A stretch of DNA of 33,743 nt from Chryseobacterium sp. 36-9 (GCA_001898785.1 MKVE01000038.1:1-33743), one strand, 5' to 3'. Shown: positions 22,965-31,787, numbered from the stretch's first letter. A program made the numbers and translations. Notes: generated by a model from the sequence alone, not told the origin.

Positions 22965-23672
22965 TAAATTTTTATTTGAGGTTTTTAATAGAGATTGAAA
23001 AATTTTCCTCTCTTTGTTTCACAAATTTAAAACTTATTCCCTCCTTTCGGAAATTTTATTCTCAAAAAAATTCCACAAAGTCAATTTACAATCATAAACA
23101 ACTTCTTTTCTTTTTTTAAAAAAAATAAGATTGTAGTATATTGTTGTAGACGAGAGTTTGCGGATAACTAAATTGTAAATATTTCATCACAGGAATTAAT
23201 TCTTAATCAATAAGAATTCAACATAATATTTATTTTGATTTTCAGTAAATTAAATACATTACTAACAATTGTTTATAACTCCAATATTTTATGAATATTT
23301 AAAACTCTAATGCGGATAAAAGAAGCAAATATGAAATAAAAGTTTTCCGAAATTTTTGATCAAACATTTTTAGAAAATCTGCATTACAAAATTTGATGAA
23401 TTTTAAAAGAAATATTTAATAGAAGTTTTCCACAGGTTTTCTAACAATTTTTAACATTGTATTATCTAATAATTAATAATTTTAAAAATTGTTTGTTTTT
23501 TATATATCATAATACAAATTATATTGATGTATAATTAATCATTATAAGTTATATTTATTAATGGTATTAAAATATCATACCAACAATTGCAAAATATGTA
23601 GTAATTTTATAAATAAATAATTCAATCACTAACCTATTCGAACCAACAATTGATAAATATTAAATAAATAAA
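22965..23672. other. Candidate chromosomal replication origin (oriC)
   Basis: 708 bases without a gene between divergent pgk and rpiB. It is extremely AT-rich; by hand count 23461-23520 has 5 G/C in 60. DnaA-box-like 9-mers: TTTTCCACA at 23426-23434 (fits TTWTNCACA), TTATCCGCA on the minus strand at 23159-23167 and 23311-23319 (one mismatch), and TTATAAACA on the minus strand at 23270-23278 (weaker). AACAATTG recurs at 23264, 23582 and 23645. Two parS sites lie 2.3 and 4.2 kb away and gidA is close by. dnaA is not in the window, which is not unusual for this phylum. Promoters of pgk and rpiB must also lie here. Confidence 0.5.
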
Positions 23673-24104
23673 ATGAAAAAGATAGCATTAGCCGCGGATC
23701 ACGCCGGTTTTGAATATAAAGAAATTATTAAAAAATATCTTGAAACTAAATATGAAGTTCAGGATTTTGGAACCTACTCTACTGATTCTGTAGATTATCC
23801 GGACTTTGTACATCCTGCAGCATCATCTGTTGAAAACGGAGAAAACGAATTAGGTATCCTTATTTGCGGAAGCGGAAATGGTGTTCAAATTACCGCAAAC
23901 AAACATCAGAAAATAAGATGTGCGCTTTGTTGGATGCCGGAAATTGCTTCTCTTGCAAGACAGCATAACGATGCGAATATGATTTCTATTCCTGCGAGAT
24001 TCATTTCAAAAGAATTGGCTATAGAAATTGTAGATAATTTCCTCACTACTGATTTCGAAGGAGGGAGACATCAGAAAAGGGTTGATAAAATTGCATTTTG
24101 CTAA
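23673..24104 (+). CDS. rpiB: Ribose-5-phosphate isomerase B
   Basis: 143 residues. It interconverts ribose 5-phosphate and ribulose 5-phosphate in the pentose phosphate pathway. Seen: N-terminal IALAADHAGFEYKE (4-17), VDYPDFVHPAA, the active-site loop GILICGSGNGVQITANK with catalytic Cys65, and ARQHNDANMISIPARF with the catalytic histidine. Length and motifs are those of RpiB/LacA family members; the combination of Cys65 and HNDANM favours RpiB. It faces away from pgk across the AT-rich region and is closed by its own terminator. Confidence 0.95.
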   Translation: MKKIALAADHAGFEYKEIIKKYLETKYEVQDFGTYSTDSVDYPDFVHPAASSVENGENELGILICGSGNGVQITANKHQKIRCALCWMPEIASLARQHNDANMISIPARFISKELAIEIVDNFLTTDFEGGRHQKRVDKIAFC

Positions 24105-24110
24105 ATATAG

Positions 24111-24138
24111 GGCTTACATTTTTGTAAGTCTTTTTTTT
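24111..24138 (+). terminator. rpiB terminator
   Basis: GGCTTACA, loop TTTT, TGTAAGTC: an 8-bp stem with one G-T pair followed by T8. Confidence 0.8.
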
Positions 24139-24174
24139 GAAATTAAATGGAAATTCATATTATTAATAAAGTTG

Positions 24175-24182
24175 TATCTTTG
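24175..24182 (+). promoter_or_regulatory. -7 promoter element for rnr
   Basis: TATCTTTG, an exact TAnnTTTG element, preceding a 5' leader of about 155 bases. The leader contains the hairpin GAGAAAGTTCTTTCTC (24197-24212) close to the predicted mRNA start. No clear -33 box. Confidence 0.55.
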
Positions 24183-24342
24183 CAGTGCATTTCACAGAGA
24201 AAGTTCTTTCTCACGAAACCATAAATTAATATAAAGGTTTCCAAAACTCCCCTATTTTTATTATATATTTATTGAATAAAATAATCCGATTATGGATTAT
24301 TATTGTTGTTGATAAATGATGTTGAATTATAATTATAAACAA

Positions 24343-26496
24343 ATGAAAAACAAAAAACATACAAGTCATAAAAACGAACAGAAACTCCTCGATTTAGGAA
24401 GAAAAATCCTTCGTTTTATGAATCAGAAAACTTCCAAAATCTATAATTACAAACAGATAGCGGAAGGTATAGATTACAAAAATCCAAGACAAAGAGAACT
24501 GGTAATTCAGGCGCTTCACAGGCTTTTGGCTACTCAGAAAATTAAAGAAACCGAAAAAGGAAAATATATTGTCAACCTTAATGTTGAAGGAACTTTGGCA
24601 GGGACAATCGATTTTAATCAATCCGGAAACGCATATGTAAAAGTTGAAGGTTTGGAAGATGATATTTTTATTCATCAGAAAAATGTAAAAGATGCATTGC
24701 AAGGTGACAAAGTGCTTATAATCACCTACAATTATAAAGGGAAAAAATTGGAAGGTTCTGTGGTAGAAGTTCTGGAACGTGCAAAAGAGACGTTTGTCGG
24801 AACTTTCCAGAAAATTCCTGAAAAAGATTTCGGTTTTGTGGTTTTTGATAAGAAGGTCATCAATACAGATATGTTTATTTCCAGAAATCATTTCAATAAT
24901 GCGGAAGATGGTGATAAAGTTGTTGTCAAAATGCTGAAATGGGATACAAACAGCAAAAATCCGGAAGGCGAGATCGTTACCGTTCTTGGCGCTCCCGGAG
25001 AACATGAGACCGAGATCCATTCCATTCTAGCCGAATATGGACTGCCTTATAATTTCCCACCGGAAGTAGAACACGATGCAGATAAAATTGATAGGAGCAT
25101 TAATGAAGAAGAAGTGGCTAAGCGCTGGGATATGCGTGATATCTGCACCTTTACGATAGATCCGAAGGACGCAAAAGATTTTGATGATGCCTTATCCATT
25201 CAGAAAATGGAAAACGGCCTTTGGCAGATTGGTGTTCATATTGCAGACGTTTCTCATTATGTGAAACCAGGGACGATTTTGGATGAAGAAGCTTATAACA
25301 GAGCGACTTCGGTTTACTTGGTAGATAGAGTAGTGCCGATGCTTCCGGAGGTTTTGAGTAATGATGTTTGTTCACTGCGTCCGAATGAAGATAAATTCAC
25401 ATTCTCAGCCGTTTTTGAACTGGATGAAGAAGCGAAAATCCATAAGCAATGGTTTGGTAGAACAGTAATTCATTCCGATAGAAGATTCACTTATGAAGAA
25501 GCTCAGGAAAGAATTGAAACCCAGCAAGGAGATTTGACTGAAGAAATTCTACAATTGGATAAATTGGCCAAGATAATGCGCCAGGAACGTATCAGAAATG
25601 GTGCGATTACCTTTGACAGAAGTGAGGTAAGATTCAATCTGGATGAGGAGAGCAATCCGATTGGGGTATATTTCAAGGTCAGTAAAGATTCTAATCATTT
25701 GATTGAAGAATTTATGTTATTGGCGAATAAAAAAGTATCCGAATTTGTTTCATTAAATAAAAGAAAGGAACCAACCGGGAATACATTTATTTATCGTATT
25801 CATGACGATCCGGACCCGGCAAAGCTGAAATCACTTCAGGAATTTGTTTACACTTTCGGATACAAAATGGATTTGGCAAATACTAAAAAAGTGGCTGAAT
25901 CTTTGAATAAATTACTTAGTGATGTCAAAGGAAAAGGAGAAGAAAATATGATCGAAACTCTGGCGATGCGAAGTATGAGCAAAGCCGTTTACTCTACAGA
26001 TCCGATTGGACATTACGGACTTGGCTTCGATTATTATACGCACTTTACATCGCCCATTCGTCGTTATCCGGATTTGATTGCCCACAGATTATTGCAGCAT
26101 TATTTAGATGGCGGAAAGTCGCCTAACAAAGAGGAAGTAGAGGAGAAAGCAAAACACTGTTCAGCAATGGAGCGTCTGGCTGCAGATGCGGAAAGAGATT
26201 CTATCAAGTTTATGCAGGTCAAGTTTATGGAAAATCACATTGGAGAAGTCTTCTCAGGTGTAATTTCTGGTGTTGCAGAATATGGCTTCTGGGTAGAGAT
26301 TCCTGAAAATGGAGCAGAAGGTATGATTAAATTGAGAGATTTGGTTGATGATTCCTATTCTTTAGATGCGAAGAATTATGCGATTGTAGGTTCCAGAACC
26401 GGAAACACTTATCAGCTTGGTGACAAGATAAAAATTAAAGTTGTAAAGGCTAATTTGATCGCTAAGCAACTGGATTTTAAGATTATTAATGATTAA
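24343..26496 (+). CDS. rnr: Ribonuclease R
   Basis: 717 residues from the ATG at 24343; an in-frame ATG at 24316 would add nine unconvincing residues (MMLNYNYKQ). It is a 3'-5' exoribonuclease that degrades structured RNA. Order of domains: lysine-rich helical N-terminus with a winged-helix-like segment (KIYNYKQIAEGIDYKNPRQRELVIQAL), cold-shock domains (GTIDFNQSGNAYVKVEG..., GTFQKIPEKDFGFVVFD), the RNB catalytic domain with FTIDPKDAKDFDDALS (aspartates near 272-281), HIADVSHYV and FTSPIRRYPDLIAHRLL, and a C-terminal S1 domain (GEVFSGVISGVAEYGFWVEIPENGAEGMIKL). The long leader with a hairpin leaves room for the cold or growth-phase control known for this enzyme elsewhere. Confidence 0.95.
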   Translation: MKNKKHTSHKNEQKLLDLGRKILRFMNQKTSKIYNYKQIAEGIDYKNPRQRELVIQALHRLLATQKIKETEKGKYIVNLNVEGTLAGTIDFNQSGNAYVKVEGLEDDIFIHQKNVKDALQGDKVLIITYNYKGKKLEGSVVEVLERAKETFVGTFQKIPEKDFGFVVFDKKVINTDMFISRNHFNNAEDGDKVVVKMLKWDTNSKNPEGEIVTVLGAPGEHETEIHSILAEYGLPYNFPPEVEHDADKIDRSINEEEVAKRWDMRDICTFTIDPKDAKDFDDALSIQKMENGLWQIGVHIADVSHYVKPGTILDEEAYNRATSVYLVDRVVPMLPEVLSNDVCSLRPNEDKFTFSAVFELDEEAKIHKQWFGRTVIHSDRRFTYEEAQERIETQQGDLTEEILQLDKLAKIMRQERIRNGAITFDRSEVRFNLDEESNPIGVYFKVSKDSNHLIEEFMLLANKKVSEFVSLNKRKEPTGNTFIYRIHDDPDPAKLKSLQEFVYTFGYKMDLANTKKVAESLNKLLSDVKGKGEENMIETLAMRSMSKAVYSTDPIGHYGLGFDYYTHFTSPIRRYPDLIAHRLLQHYLDGGKSPNKEEVEEKAKHCSAMERLAADAERDSIKFMQVKFMENHIGEVFSGVISGVAEYGFWVEIPENGAEGMIKLRDLVDDSYSLDAKNYAIVGSRTGNTYQLGDKIKIKVVKANLIAKQLDFKIIND

Positions 26497-26612
26497 AAAT
26501 TTCGTCAGAATTGTTTATTCAGATTTTTGGAAATTCGATTTTGATGAAATTTAAACATTGCTTTAAATTATAAATCTCTATTTTTACAGCCGGTTCTGAA
26601 ATTTAAAATCGA

Positions 26613-27290
26613 ATGCTCGAACTCATTTTATACGCTATCGGATTAGGAATAATGCTCAGCTTGGTCTTTATCGGTCCCATATTTTTCCTGTTGATAGAAA
26701 CAAGTTTTTCCCGTGGGCCAAGGCACGCTTTGGCCCTGGATTTAGGGGTGATTTCTGCAGATATTCTCTGTATTGTGGTCAGTTACTATGCCAGCGCGGA
26801 CTTAGTCAATCTTATTGATAAACATCCCGGGTTTTACAAGATATCGGCATTTCTGATTTTCATTTATGCTCTTTATATGCTCGTTTCTAAGACAAAAATG
26901 CATATCGAAGGCGAAGAAAGATTAATCAATCAGAATTATTTCAAAACCTATTTTAATGGATTTTTACTCAATCTTCTTAACATTGGCGTCGTACTTTTTT
27001 GGCTGGTTACGGTGATATCCGTTAGGAATGCCTATCCAAAAGTTCAGGACTTTGTTTTTTATATCGCTATTGTTATCGGAACCTATTTGTTAATTGATCT
27101 TTTCAAAATCCTTTTGGCAAAACAGTTTCATTATAAACTTAATCAGAGAGTTGCGAACCAGATCAGAAAAGGCGTTGGAATTATTCTTATATTCTTCAGT
27201 ATTTTTATTTTCTTACAAAGCTTTAAAAAGTTCAATAAGTTCGAAGAAAAATTAGAAAAAGCAGAAAAGCAACAACCGAAGATTAAGTAA
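26613..27290 (+). CDS. LysE-family exporter
   Basis: 225 residues with six hydrophobic helices: LILYAIGLGIMLSLVFIGPIFFLLIETSF, LDLGVISADILCIVVSYYA, FYKISAFLIFIYALYML, FNGFLLNLLNIGVVLFWLVTVI, FVFYIAIVIGTYLLIDLFKILLA and GVGIILIFFSIFIFLQS. The first-helix GP followed by ETSFSRGPRHALALDLGVISADI is the LysE signature region. LysE-type proteins export amino acids or related small molecules across the inner membrane; the substrate here is unknown. A charged, lysine- and glutamate-rich tail ends the protein. It stands alone between rnr and a repeat element. Confidence 0.85.
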   Translation: MLELILYAIGLGIMLSLVFIGPIFFLLIETSFSRGPRHALALDLGVISADILCIVVSYYASADLVNLIDKHPGFYKISAFLIFIYALYMLVSKTKMHIEGEERLINQNYFKTYFNGFLLNLLNIGVVLFWLVTVISVRNAYPKVQDFVFYIAIVIGTYLLIDLFKILLAKQFHYKLNQRVANQIRKGVGIILIFFSIFIFLQSFKKFNKFEEKLEKAEKQQPKIK

Positions 27291-27296
27291 AAATTT

Positions 27297-27370
27297 GGGT
27301 GCCTATATCCGTCCTTAGTTCCGCTTTATCACTCTGAAGCTCTCAAAGAAGCCATTCAGATCGGGGTTGC
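27297..27370. repeat. Degenerate interspersed element, copy 3
   Basis: Begins GGGTGCCTATATCCG, then TTAGTTCCGCTTTATC, and ends CATTCAGATCGGGGTTGC. It shares the end architecture of copies at 4625-4706 and 18587-18730 and begins 6 bases after the LysE-family gene. Confidence 0.6.
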
Positions 27371-27460
27371 GTTTCGCAAAGTTGAAGATTGTGTCATTAA
27401 TCTACATCAGTCCTTAAGGCGCCTTTGCTAACAAAAAAAATTTTCAATAAATTCAAAAAA

Positions 27461-27483
27461 TCTTTGCGACCTTTGCGTTAAAT
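27461..27483. repeat. TTTGCG short repeat upstream of the LD-carboxypeptidase
   Basis: TCTTTGCGACCTTTGCGTTA contains two spaced TTTGCG words. It resembles 12891-12913 and lies 21 bases before the next gene, where it may overlap the promoter. Confidence 0.35.
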
Positions 27484-27504
27484 CAACACCATTAATCAAC
27501 ACAA

Positions 27505-28443
27505 ATGCAAAACACAACTTTCCCAAAATCTTTGAAAAAAGGAGATAAAATTGCAATCATTTCGCCGGCTGGTTCTGTTGAGATCCAGCAATTGGACAAA
27601 ACTTTGGAATTAATCAGGATCAAAGGTTACGAACCTGTTTTAGGCGAAAATCTCTACACAAAATACCAAAATGGCTATTCTTATGCCGGAACAGAAAAAC
27701 AACGAATCAATGATATCAACTGGGCTTTAAACGATCCGGAAATTTCTGCAGTCTGGGCTTCAAGAGGTGGTTATGGCTGCCAGCATCTTTTGCAGGAGTT
27801 GAAATTGACAGAATTCAGGAAGAATCCTAAATGGTATATTGGTTATTCTGACAACACGGTGATTCAAAGTTATCTGTTGAAAAAAGGTTTTGCTACTATC
27901 CACGGTCAAACCATAAAAACTTCCAGCTTTGGAGTTACAGAAGAAAGTTATGAACTGATTTTTGATATTCTGAAAGGCAAAAAACCTAATTATAAAATTG
28001 ATTCAAATCCGAATAATAGAGTAGGAGAGACTTCCGGAATTTTGGTTGGTGGTAATCTCGCTTTGATTTATGCACTTTTAGGAACTCCATATTCCTTTGA
28101 CTTTAAAGATAAGATTTTATTCATAGAAGATATCGGAGAAAATTTCTATGCACTTGACCGAATGATTATGAGCATTGAACTAGCAGGTATTTTCAACAAA
28201 ATCAAAGGATTAATTGTTGGCGGGATGACCAATATGGGAAAAGAAAATGAGAACAAAGAATACGAAGAATCTTTCGATTCATTCACATATCAATTGATCG
28301 CAGACAGGGTTTCCAAATATGATTTTCCAACAGTTTTTGGTTTTCCCAACGGTCACATTTTTGATAACAGGCCTTTGATAATCGGTGCGGAAATCAATCT
28401 GAAAGTTGAAAAAAATGTTCTAGTGAATTTCAAAATCTCTTAA
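27505..28443 (+). CDS. LD-carboxypeptidase (peptidase family S66)
   Basis: 312 residues. S66 enzymes remove the terminal D-Ala from muropeptide tetrapeptides during peptidoglycan recycling. Seen: start KSLKKGDKIAIISPAGSV, the SAVWASRGGYGCQHLL block (86-95), nucleophile motif YIGYSDNT (Ser115), HGQTIK, GGNLALIYALLGTPYSFDFKDKILFIEDIGE (with the catalytic Glu) and FPNGHIFDNRPLIIGAEI with the catalytic His. There is no signal peptide, so it should act in the cytoplasm like LdcA. It fits with the murF-alr cell-wall gene elsewhere in the window. A YraN gene follows after 22 bases. Confidence 0.9.
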   Translation: MQNTTFPKSLKKGDKIAIISPAGSVEIQQLDKTLELIRIKGYEPVLGENLYTKYQNGYSYAGTEKQRINDINWALNDPEISAVWASRGGYGCQHLLQELKLTEFRKNPKWYIGYSDNTVIQSYLLKKGFATIHGQTIKTSSFGVTEESYELIFDILKGKKPNYKIDSNPNNRVGETSGILVGGNLALIYALLGTPYSFDFKDKILFIEDIGENFYALDRMIMSIELAGIFNKIKGLIVGGMTNMGKENENKEYEESFDSFTYQLIADRVSKYDFPTVFGFPNGHIFDNRPLIIGAEINLKVEKNVLVNFKIS

Positions 28444-28465
28444 TTTCAAATTTTTGATACTGGGA

Positions 28466-28834
28466 ATGGCTGACCACAATGATTTTGGAAAAATAGCGGA
28501 AGACCTTGCTGTTGATTTTTTAATTAAGAATCAATATAAAATTTTAGCGCGTAATTTCCGTTATCTGAAAGCTGAAGTTGACATTATCGCCGAGTTTGAA
28601 AATCAAATCATCATTGCTGAGGTAAAAGCCAGGAATACGAATATTTTTCTGGAACCTCAGGAGGCTGTTAACAAAAAGAAAATCAAACTGTTAGTTTCTG
28701 CCACCAATTATTTTATCGAAGAAAATAATATTAATAAAGAAGTTAGATTTGATATTATTTCTGTCCTTCCTAATCAACAAAAAACTTTGGAAATCCATCA
28801 TATTATTGATGCTTTCCAAAGTTTTGAAATATGA
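28466..28834 (+). CDS. YraN-family (UPF0102) putative endonuclease
   Basis: 122 residues from the ATG at 28466; a TTG at 28454 in the same frame is less likely since family members start near ADHNDFGKIAEDLAVDFL. The fold is that of restriction-endonuclease-like Holliday-junction resolvases: GKIAEDLAVDFL, an Arg-Asn motif NFRYLKAEVDIIAEF with the acidic residue of the active site (EVD), and IIIAEVKARNT (ExK). These are the expected catalytic residues, E...D...ExK. The biological role of YraN is poorly defined. It is adjacent to the LD-carboxypeptidase gene in the same direction and converges on sod. Confidence 0.9.
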   Translation: MADHNDFGKIAEDLAVDFLIKNQYKILARNFRYLKAEVDIIAEFENQIIIAEVKARNTNIFLEPQEAVNKKKIKLLVSATNYFIEENNINKEVRFDIISVLPNQQKTLEIHHIIDAFQSFEI

Positions 28835-28884
28835 TTTTTAGGTTGAAGTTTTTTTTAATCCTAATACCTTGAACCTTTAATCTA

Positions 28885-29385
28885 CTATTTTATCTCCACA
28901 CATCCAACTCTTCCGCCTGCGTTTCCGGTCGGTTGCGTATGGAAATCATCAACTCCGGCATGGATAACAATCGCTTTTCCAATAATATTTTTCATAGGAT
29001 CGTCACAACCAAGACACCATTTATCAGTGGTGAAAACCAATCTTGCCTGACCATCTTTCTTAGCGTCTAAATTGCCGATATCTCCCATATGAAAATGCTC
29101 TGTGTCCCATTTTCCATGATCATCTTTGGAAGGATTCCAGTGCCCGCCGGCAGATGAAGCATCAGTTGCACTACAATTTCCAAACTCGTGGATGTGAACA
29201 GCATGAAGTCCAGGTGTTAATTTGAAAACGCTAAGATCCATTTCAACTTTACCTTTTTTTTGTATGAAAGTTGCTGTTCCCTGGGTTTCTGTGTGAGATT
29301 TTGGACGAATAGTGTATTGTTTTGATACGGTTTTGCAGGATGCCAGTGTCAAACCAGCGATTCCAATTAGTAATAAGTTTTTCAT
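28885..29385 (-). CDS. Cu/Zn superoxide dismutase lipoprotein
   Basis: 166 residues from the ATG at 29385. This start gives a typical lipoprotein signal, KNLLLIGIAGLTLASC, with the lipid-modified cysteine in LASC. An upstream in-frame ATG at 29496 would translate through operator and parS-like DNA and is rejected. Superoxide dismutase motifs: HAVHIHEFGNCS (copper His pair and first disulfide Cys), SSAGGHWNP, HFHMGD (zinc/bridging His), IVIHAGVDDFHTQPTGNAGGRVGC (second Cys). It turns superoxide into oxygen and peroxide in the envelope. It is divergent from the TonB-type receptor, with the LytTR-like repeats between them. Confidence 0.93.
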   Translation of the reverse strand: MKNLLLIGIAGLTLASCKTVSKQYTIRPKSHTETQGTATFIQKKGKVEMDLSVFKLTPGLHAVHIHEFGNCSATDASSAGGHWNPSKDDHGKWDTEHFHMGDIGNLDAKKDGQARLVFTTDKWCLGCDDPMKNIIGKAIVIHAGVDDFHTQPTGNAGGRVGCVEIK

Positions 29386-29443
29386 AAGATAGTTTATTGT
29401 TGATTTCTGATATAACAAATTTAAAGCCAATATGGTAAAGAAT

Positions 29444-29459
29444 TGTTTTACGTGAAACA
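29444..29459. promoter_or_regulatory. parS-like 16-mer, one mismatch
   Basis: TGTTTTACGTGAAACA differs by one base from the perfect palindrome TGTTTCACGTGAAACA. It lies 59 bases upstream of the superoxide dismutase start and its last base touches the first LytTR-like repeat. It may be a weak ParB site. Confidence 0.4.
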
Positions 29460-29493
29460 TCAACGGTTCGGTTAGCAATATCAACGGTTCGGT
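29459..29493 (+). promoter_or_regulatory. Tandem LytTR-type operator upstream of the TonB-type receptor
   Basis: Two identical 14-mers ATCAACGGTTCGGT (29459-29472 and 29480-29493), 21 bases apart start to start. The second ends 32 bases before the -7 box at 29526. LytTR-domain regulators bind direct repeats of about 9 bp with an ACNGTT core, set two helical turns apart, which fits. The same arrangement occurs at 31964-31996. Confidence 0.7.
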
Positions 29494-29525
29494 CATAATT
29501 AATTTTATATTATTATGGGCTGAAA

Positions 29526-29533
29526 TATCTTTG
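29526..29533 (+). promoter_or_regulatory. -7 promoter element for the TonB-type receptor
   Basis: TATCTTTG, an exact TAnnTTTG element 16 bases before the start codon, so the leader is very short. A weak TTTTA lies 23 bases upstream in place of a -33 box, as expected if an activator is needed. Confidence 0.65.
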
Positions 29534-29549
29534 AACGAAAATTAACATT

Positions 29550-31787
29550 ATGAAAACTCAAAGCAGAATTTTCACACTTTTTTTTCTTTTGGTTGGTATT
29601 AGCATCTGGTCACAAATTACTATTTCCGGAAAAGTCACTTATAAGAACAAAGCGTTGAAAGACATCAGCGTAACGCTTAAAGACACTTATGACGGCGCAA
29701 CTACCGACGCAAATGGAAATTATTCTTTCACAACCACAGAAACAGGAGATAAGACTTTGGTTTTTTCCGGAAAAGATTATGATGAGGTTGAACTACCTGT
29801 GAAAATTGAGGGAAAAGATATTGCGTTGAATGCTAATCTGAAGGAGCAAATCAGTGAAATCAATGCGGTTGTGATTACTGCAGGAAGTATAGAAGCCAGC
29901 GATAAAAAACGTGCGACGGCATTACTGACACCTTTGGATGTTTATACAACAGCCGGCGCTAATGGACAGATTTCCTCAGCTTTAGGCTATTTGCCGGGTG
30001 TTCAGAAAGTAGGAGAGAGCGAAGGATTATTTGTGAGAGGTGGAACAGGCGCCGAAACCAAAATCTTTATAGACGGCAATCTGGTCAATAATTATTTTAC
30101 CAATTCAGTTCCGGGAATTGCTGGTAGAGACCGTTTCAATACATCGTTATTTAAAGGTAATGTGTTTTCAAGTGGTGGATATTCAGCAGTTTATGGACAG
30201 GCGTTGTCTTCTGTTCTGATTTTGGAAAGTGTGGATTTGCCGGATACAACGTCGTTTGATTTCGGTGTTTCTCCGATTTTTCTAAGTGCGAATTATCAGA
30301 AACTAAATCAGGAAAAAATAGCTTCCTGGGGCGTCGCAGGTGGTTATTCGAATCTTGGATTAATGGGAAAATTATTCAATTTTAATACTGATTTTGACAA
30401 ATACCCGCAAGGTTATGGATTTGATGGAAACTTCAGAATCAAAACCAAAAAAGGCGGTTTCATCAAATATTATGGAAGCATTGATGAAAACAAAATGGCC
30501 GTTGGTTCTGAGAGCCTGGAGCAAGATTCTGACAGAAACATGGTCAGTCTGAAAGGGCAGAATATGTATCACAATTTATCCTACAAAGAAAAATTCGGAA
30601 AGTATCTTTTGAATATCGGGACTTCTTACACATACAATTCCAATGACCTGAATTTTGCGACTTTTCTTAATGATGTGCAACAATCTAATACGCCAATCAA
30701 TAATCAATCAAATTACATCAACGCCAAAGCAGTTGTTGAAAGAAAGATCAACAGAGCAAGCATTGTGAGAGCTGGTTTTGAATTAAATAATGCGGATGAA
30801 ACGATGAAGTACAGCTCTTTTGAAAGAGATTATAAAGATTTGATTTCGTCAGCTTTTGCGGAAACCGACTTGATATTTACTAATAATCTGACGGCAAAAA
30901 TTGGGGCGAGAACAGAACATTCTTCTTATCTCGGAAAATGGAATTTTTCGCCAAGAGCAGCTTTAGCTTATAGGATTTCCAAAGACTGGACAACTTCTTT
31001 CGCTTACGGGATATTCTATCAGAATCCGGAAAGCAAATATCTTTACAGCAAGAATTTTGATTTCCAGAGAGCAGACCATTATATATTTCAGGTTCAAAAG
31101 AATTCTGACGGAAGAAATTTGAGATTCGAAGCGTTTTATAAAGATTATAAAAGTCTTATTAAAACAAAATCTTATATCTCAGATAGCTTAATGACCAGTA
31201 ATCAAAATCAATATTATCAAATTGCTGATAGCAATGCTGGAAAAGGCTTTGCAAAAGGAATCGAATTGTTCTGGAGAGATAAGAAAACCTTCAAAGACAT
31301 CGATTATTGGCTGACTTATTCTTATTTGGACTCCAAGAGAGATTTCTTAAACTATCCTTTTAGTTTAGCACCGAATTTTGCTTCGAAACATACATTCAAT
31401 GCCGTTGCTAAGAAATTTGTGATGGACTGGAAAACAGGATTTAATTTGTCATATACTTATTCGAAAGGAAGACCTTATTATGATTTGGTTTCAGAAAATG
31501 GAGAGAATATCGTTCGTCACCAAGGAAAGCTGAAAGATTACAGCGGACTGAATTTCAGTATCAATTATGTTCCGAGTGTTGGGAAGAAAGATTCAAAGTC
31601 ATTTACTGTATTTGTTTTGAGCATTAATAATATTCTTGGAAATAAAAATATTTATGGCTATAATTATTCTGCGGATGGAAACAGTAGAACGGCCGTTAGA
31701 CCACCTGTTAATACGTTTGTTTTTGTAGGAGTATTTGTAAGTTTCGGGGTTGATAAAACGAATGATGCGATTAATAATAATTTGTAA
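29550..31787 (+). CDS. TonB-dependent receptor-like outer-membrane protein
   Basis: 745 residues. A signal peptide (about 1-21, ending ISIWSQ) is followed by a carboxypeptidase-regulatory-like beta domain (ISGKVTYKNKALKDISVTLKDTYDGATTDANGNYSF, about 25-105), the plug domain (about 125-235, with SSALGYLPGVQKVGESEGLFVRGGTGAETKIFIDG and SAVYGQALSSVLIL), then an outer-membrane barrel (GARTEHSSYLGKWNFSPRAALAYRISKDW, ending VFVGVFVSFGVDK). Such receptors import large or scarce ligands through the outer membrane using TonB energy. There is no SusD partner, so it is not a classical polysaccharide locus. The ligand is unknown. Its promoter carries tandem LytTR-type repeats shared with the small secreted gene downstream. 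Confidence 0.9.
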   Translation: MKTQSRIFTLFFLLVGISIWSQITISGKVTYKNKALKDISVTLKDTYDGATTDANGNYSFTTTETGDKTLVFSGKDYDEVELPVKIEGKDIALNANLKEQISEINAVVITAGSIEASDKKRATALLTPLDVYTTAGANGQISSALGYLPGVQKVGESEGLFVRGGTGAETKIFIDGNLVNNYFTNSVPGIAGRDRFNTSLFKGNVFSSGGYSAVYGQALSSVLILESVDLPDTTSFDFGVSPIFLSANYQKLNQEKIASWGVAGGYSNLGLMGKLFNFNTDFDKYPQGYGFDGNFRIKTKKGGFIKYYGSIDENKMAVGSESLEQDSDRNMVSLKGQNMYHNLSYKEKFGKYLLNIGTSYTYNSNDLNFATFLNDVQQSNTPINNQSNYINAKAVVERKINRASIVRAGFELNNADETMKYSSFERDYKDLISSAFAETDLIFTNNLTAKIGARTEHSSYLGKWNFSPRAALAYRISKDWTTSFAYGIFYQNPESKYLYSKNFDFQRADHYIFQVQKNSDGRNLRFEAFYKDYKSLIKTKSYISDSLMTSNQNQYYQIADSNAGKGFAKGIELFWRDKKTFKDIDYWLTYSYLDSKRDFLNYPFSLAPNFASKHTFNAVAKKFVMDWKTGFNLSYTYSKGRPYYDLVSENGENIVRHQGKLKDYSGLNFSINYVPSVGKKDSKSFTVFVLSINNILGNKNIYGYNYSADGNSRTAVRPPVNTFVFVGVFVSFGVDKTNDAINNNL

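Noticed and set aside
24394-25020. 208-codon open frame on the minus strand
   Set aside because: Antisense to the well-conserved rnr coding sequence, with no motif of its own.
29386-29496. N-terminal extension of the superoxide dismutase
   Set aside because: It would translate the operator repeats and the parS-like site; the ATG at 29385 gives a standard lipoprotein signal.
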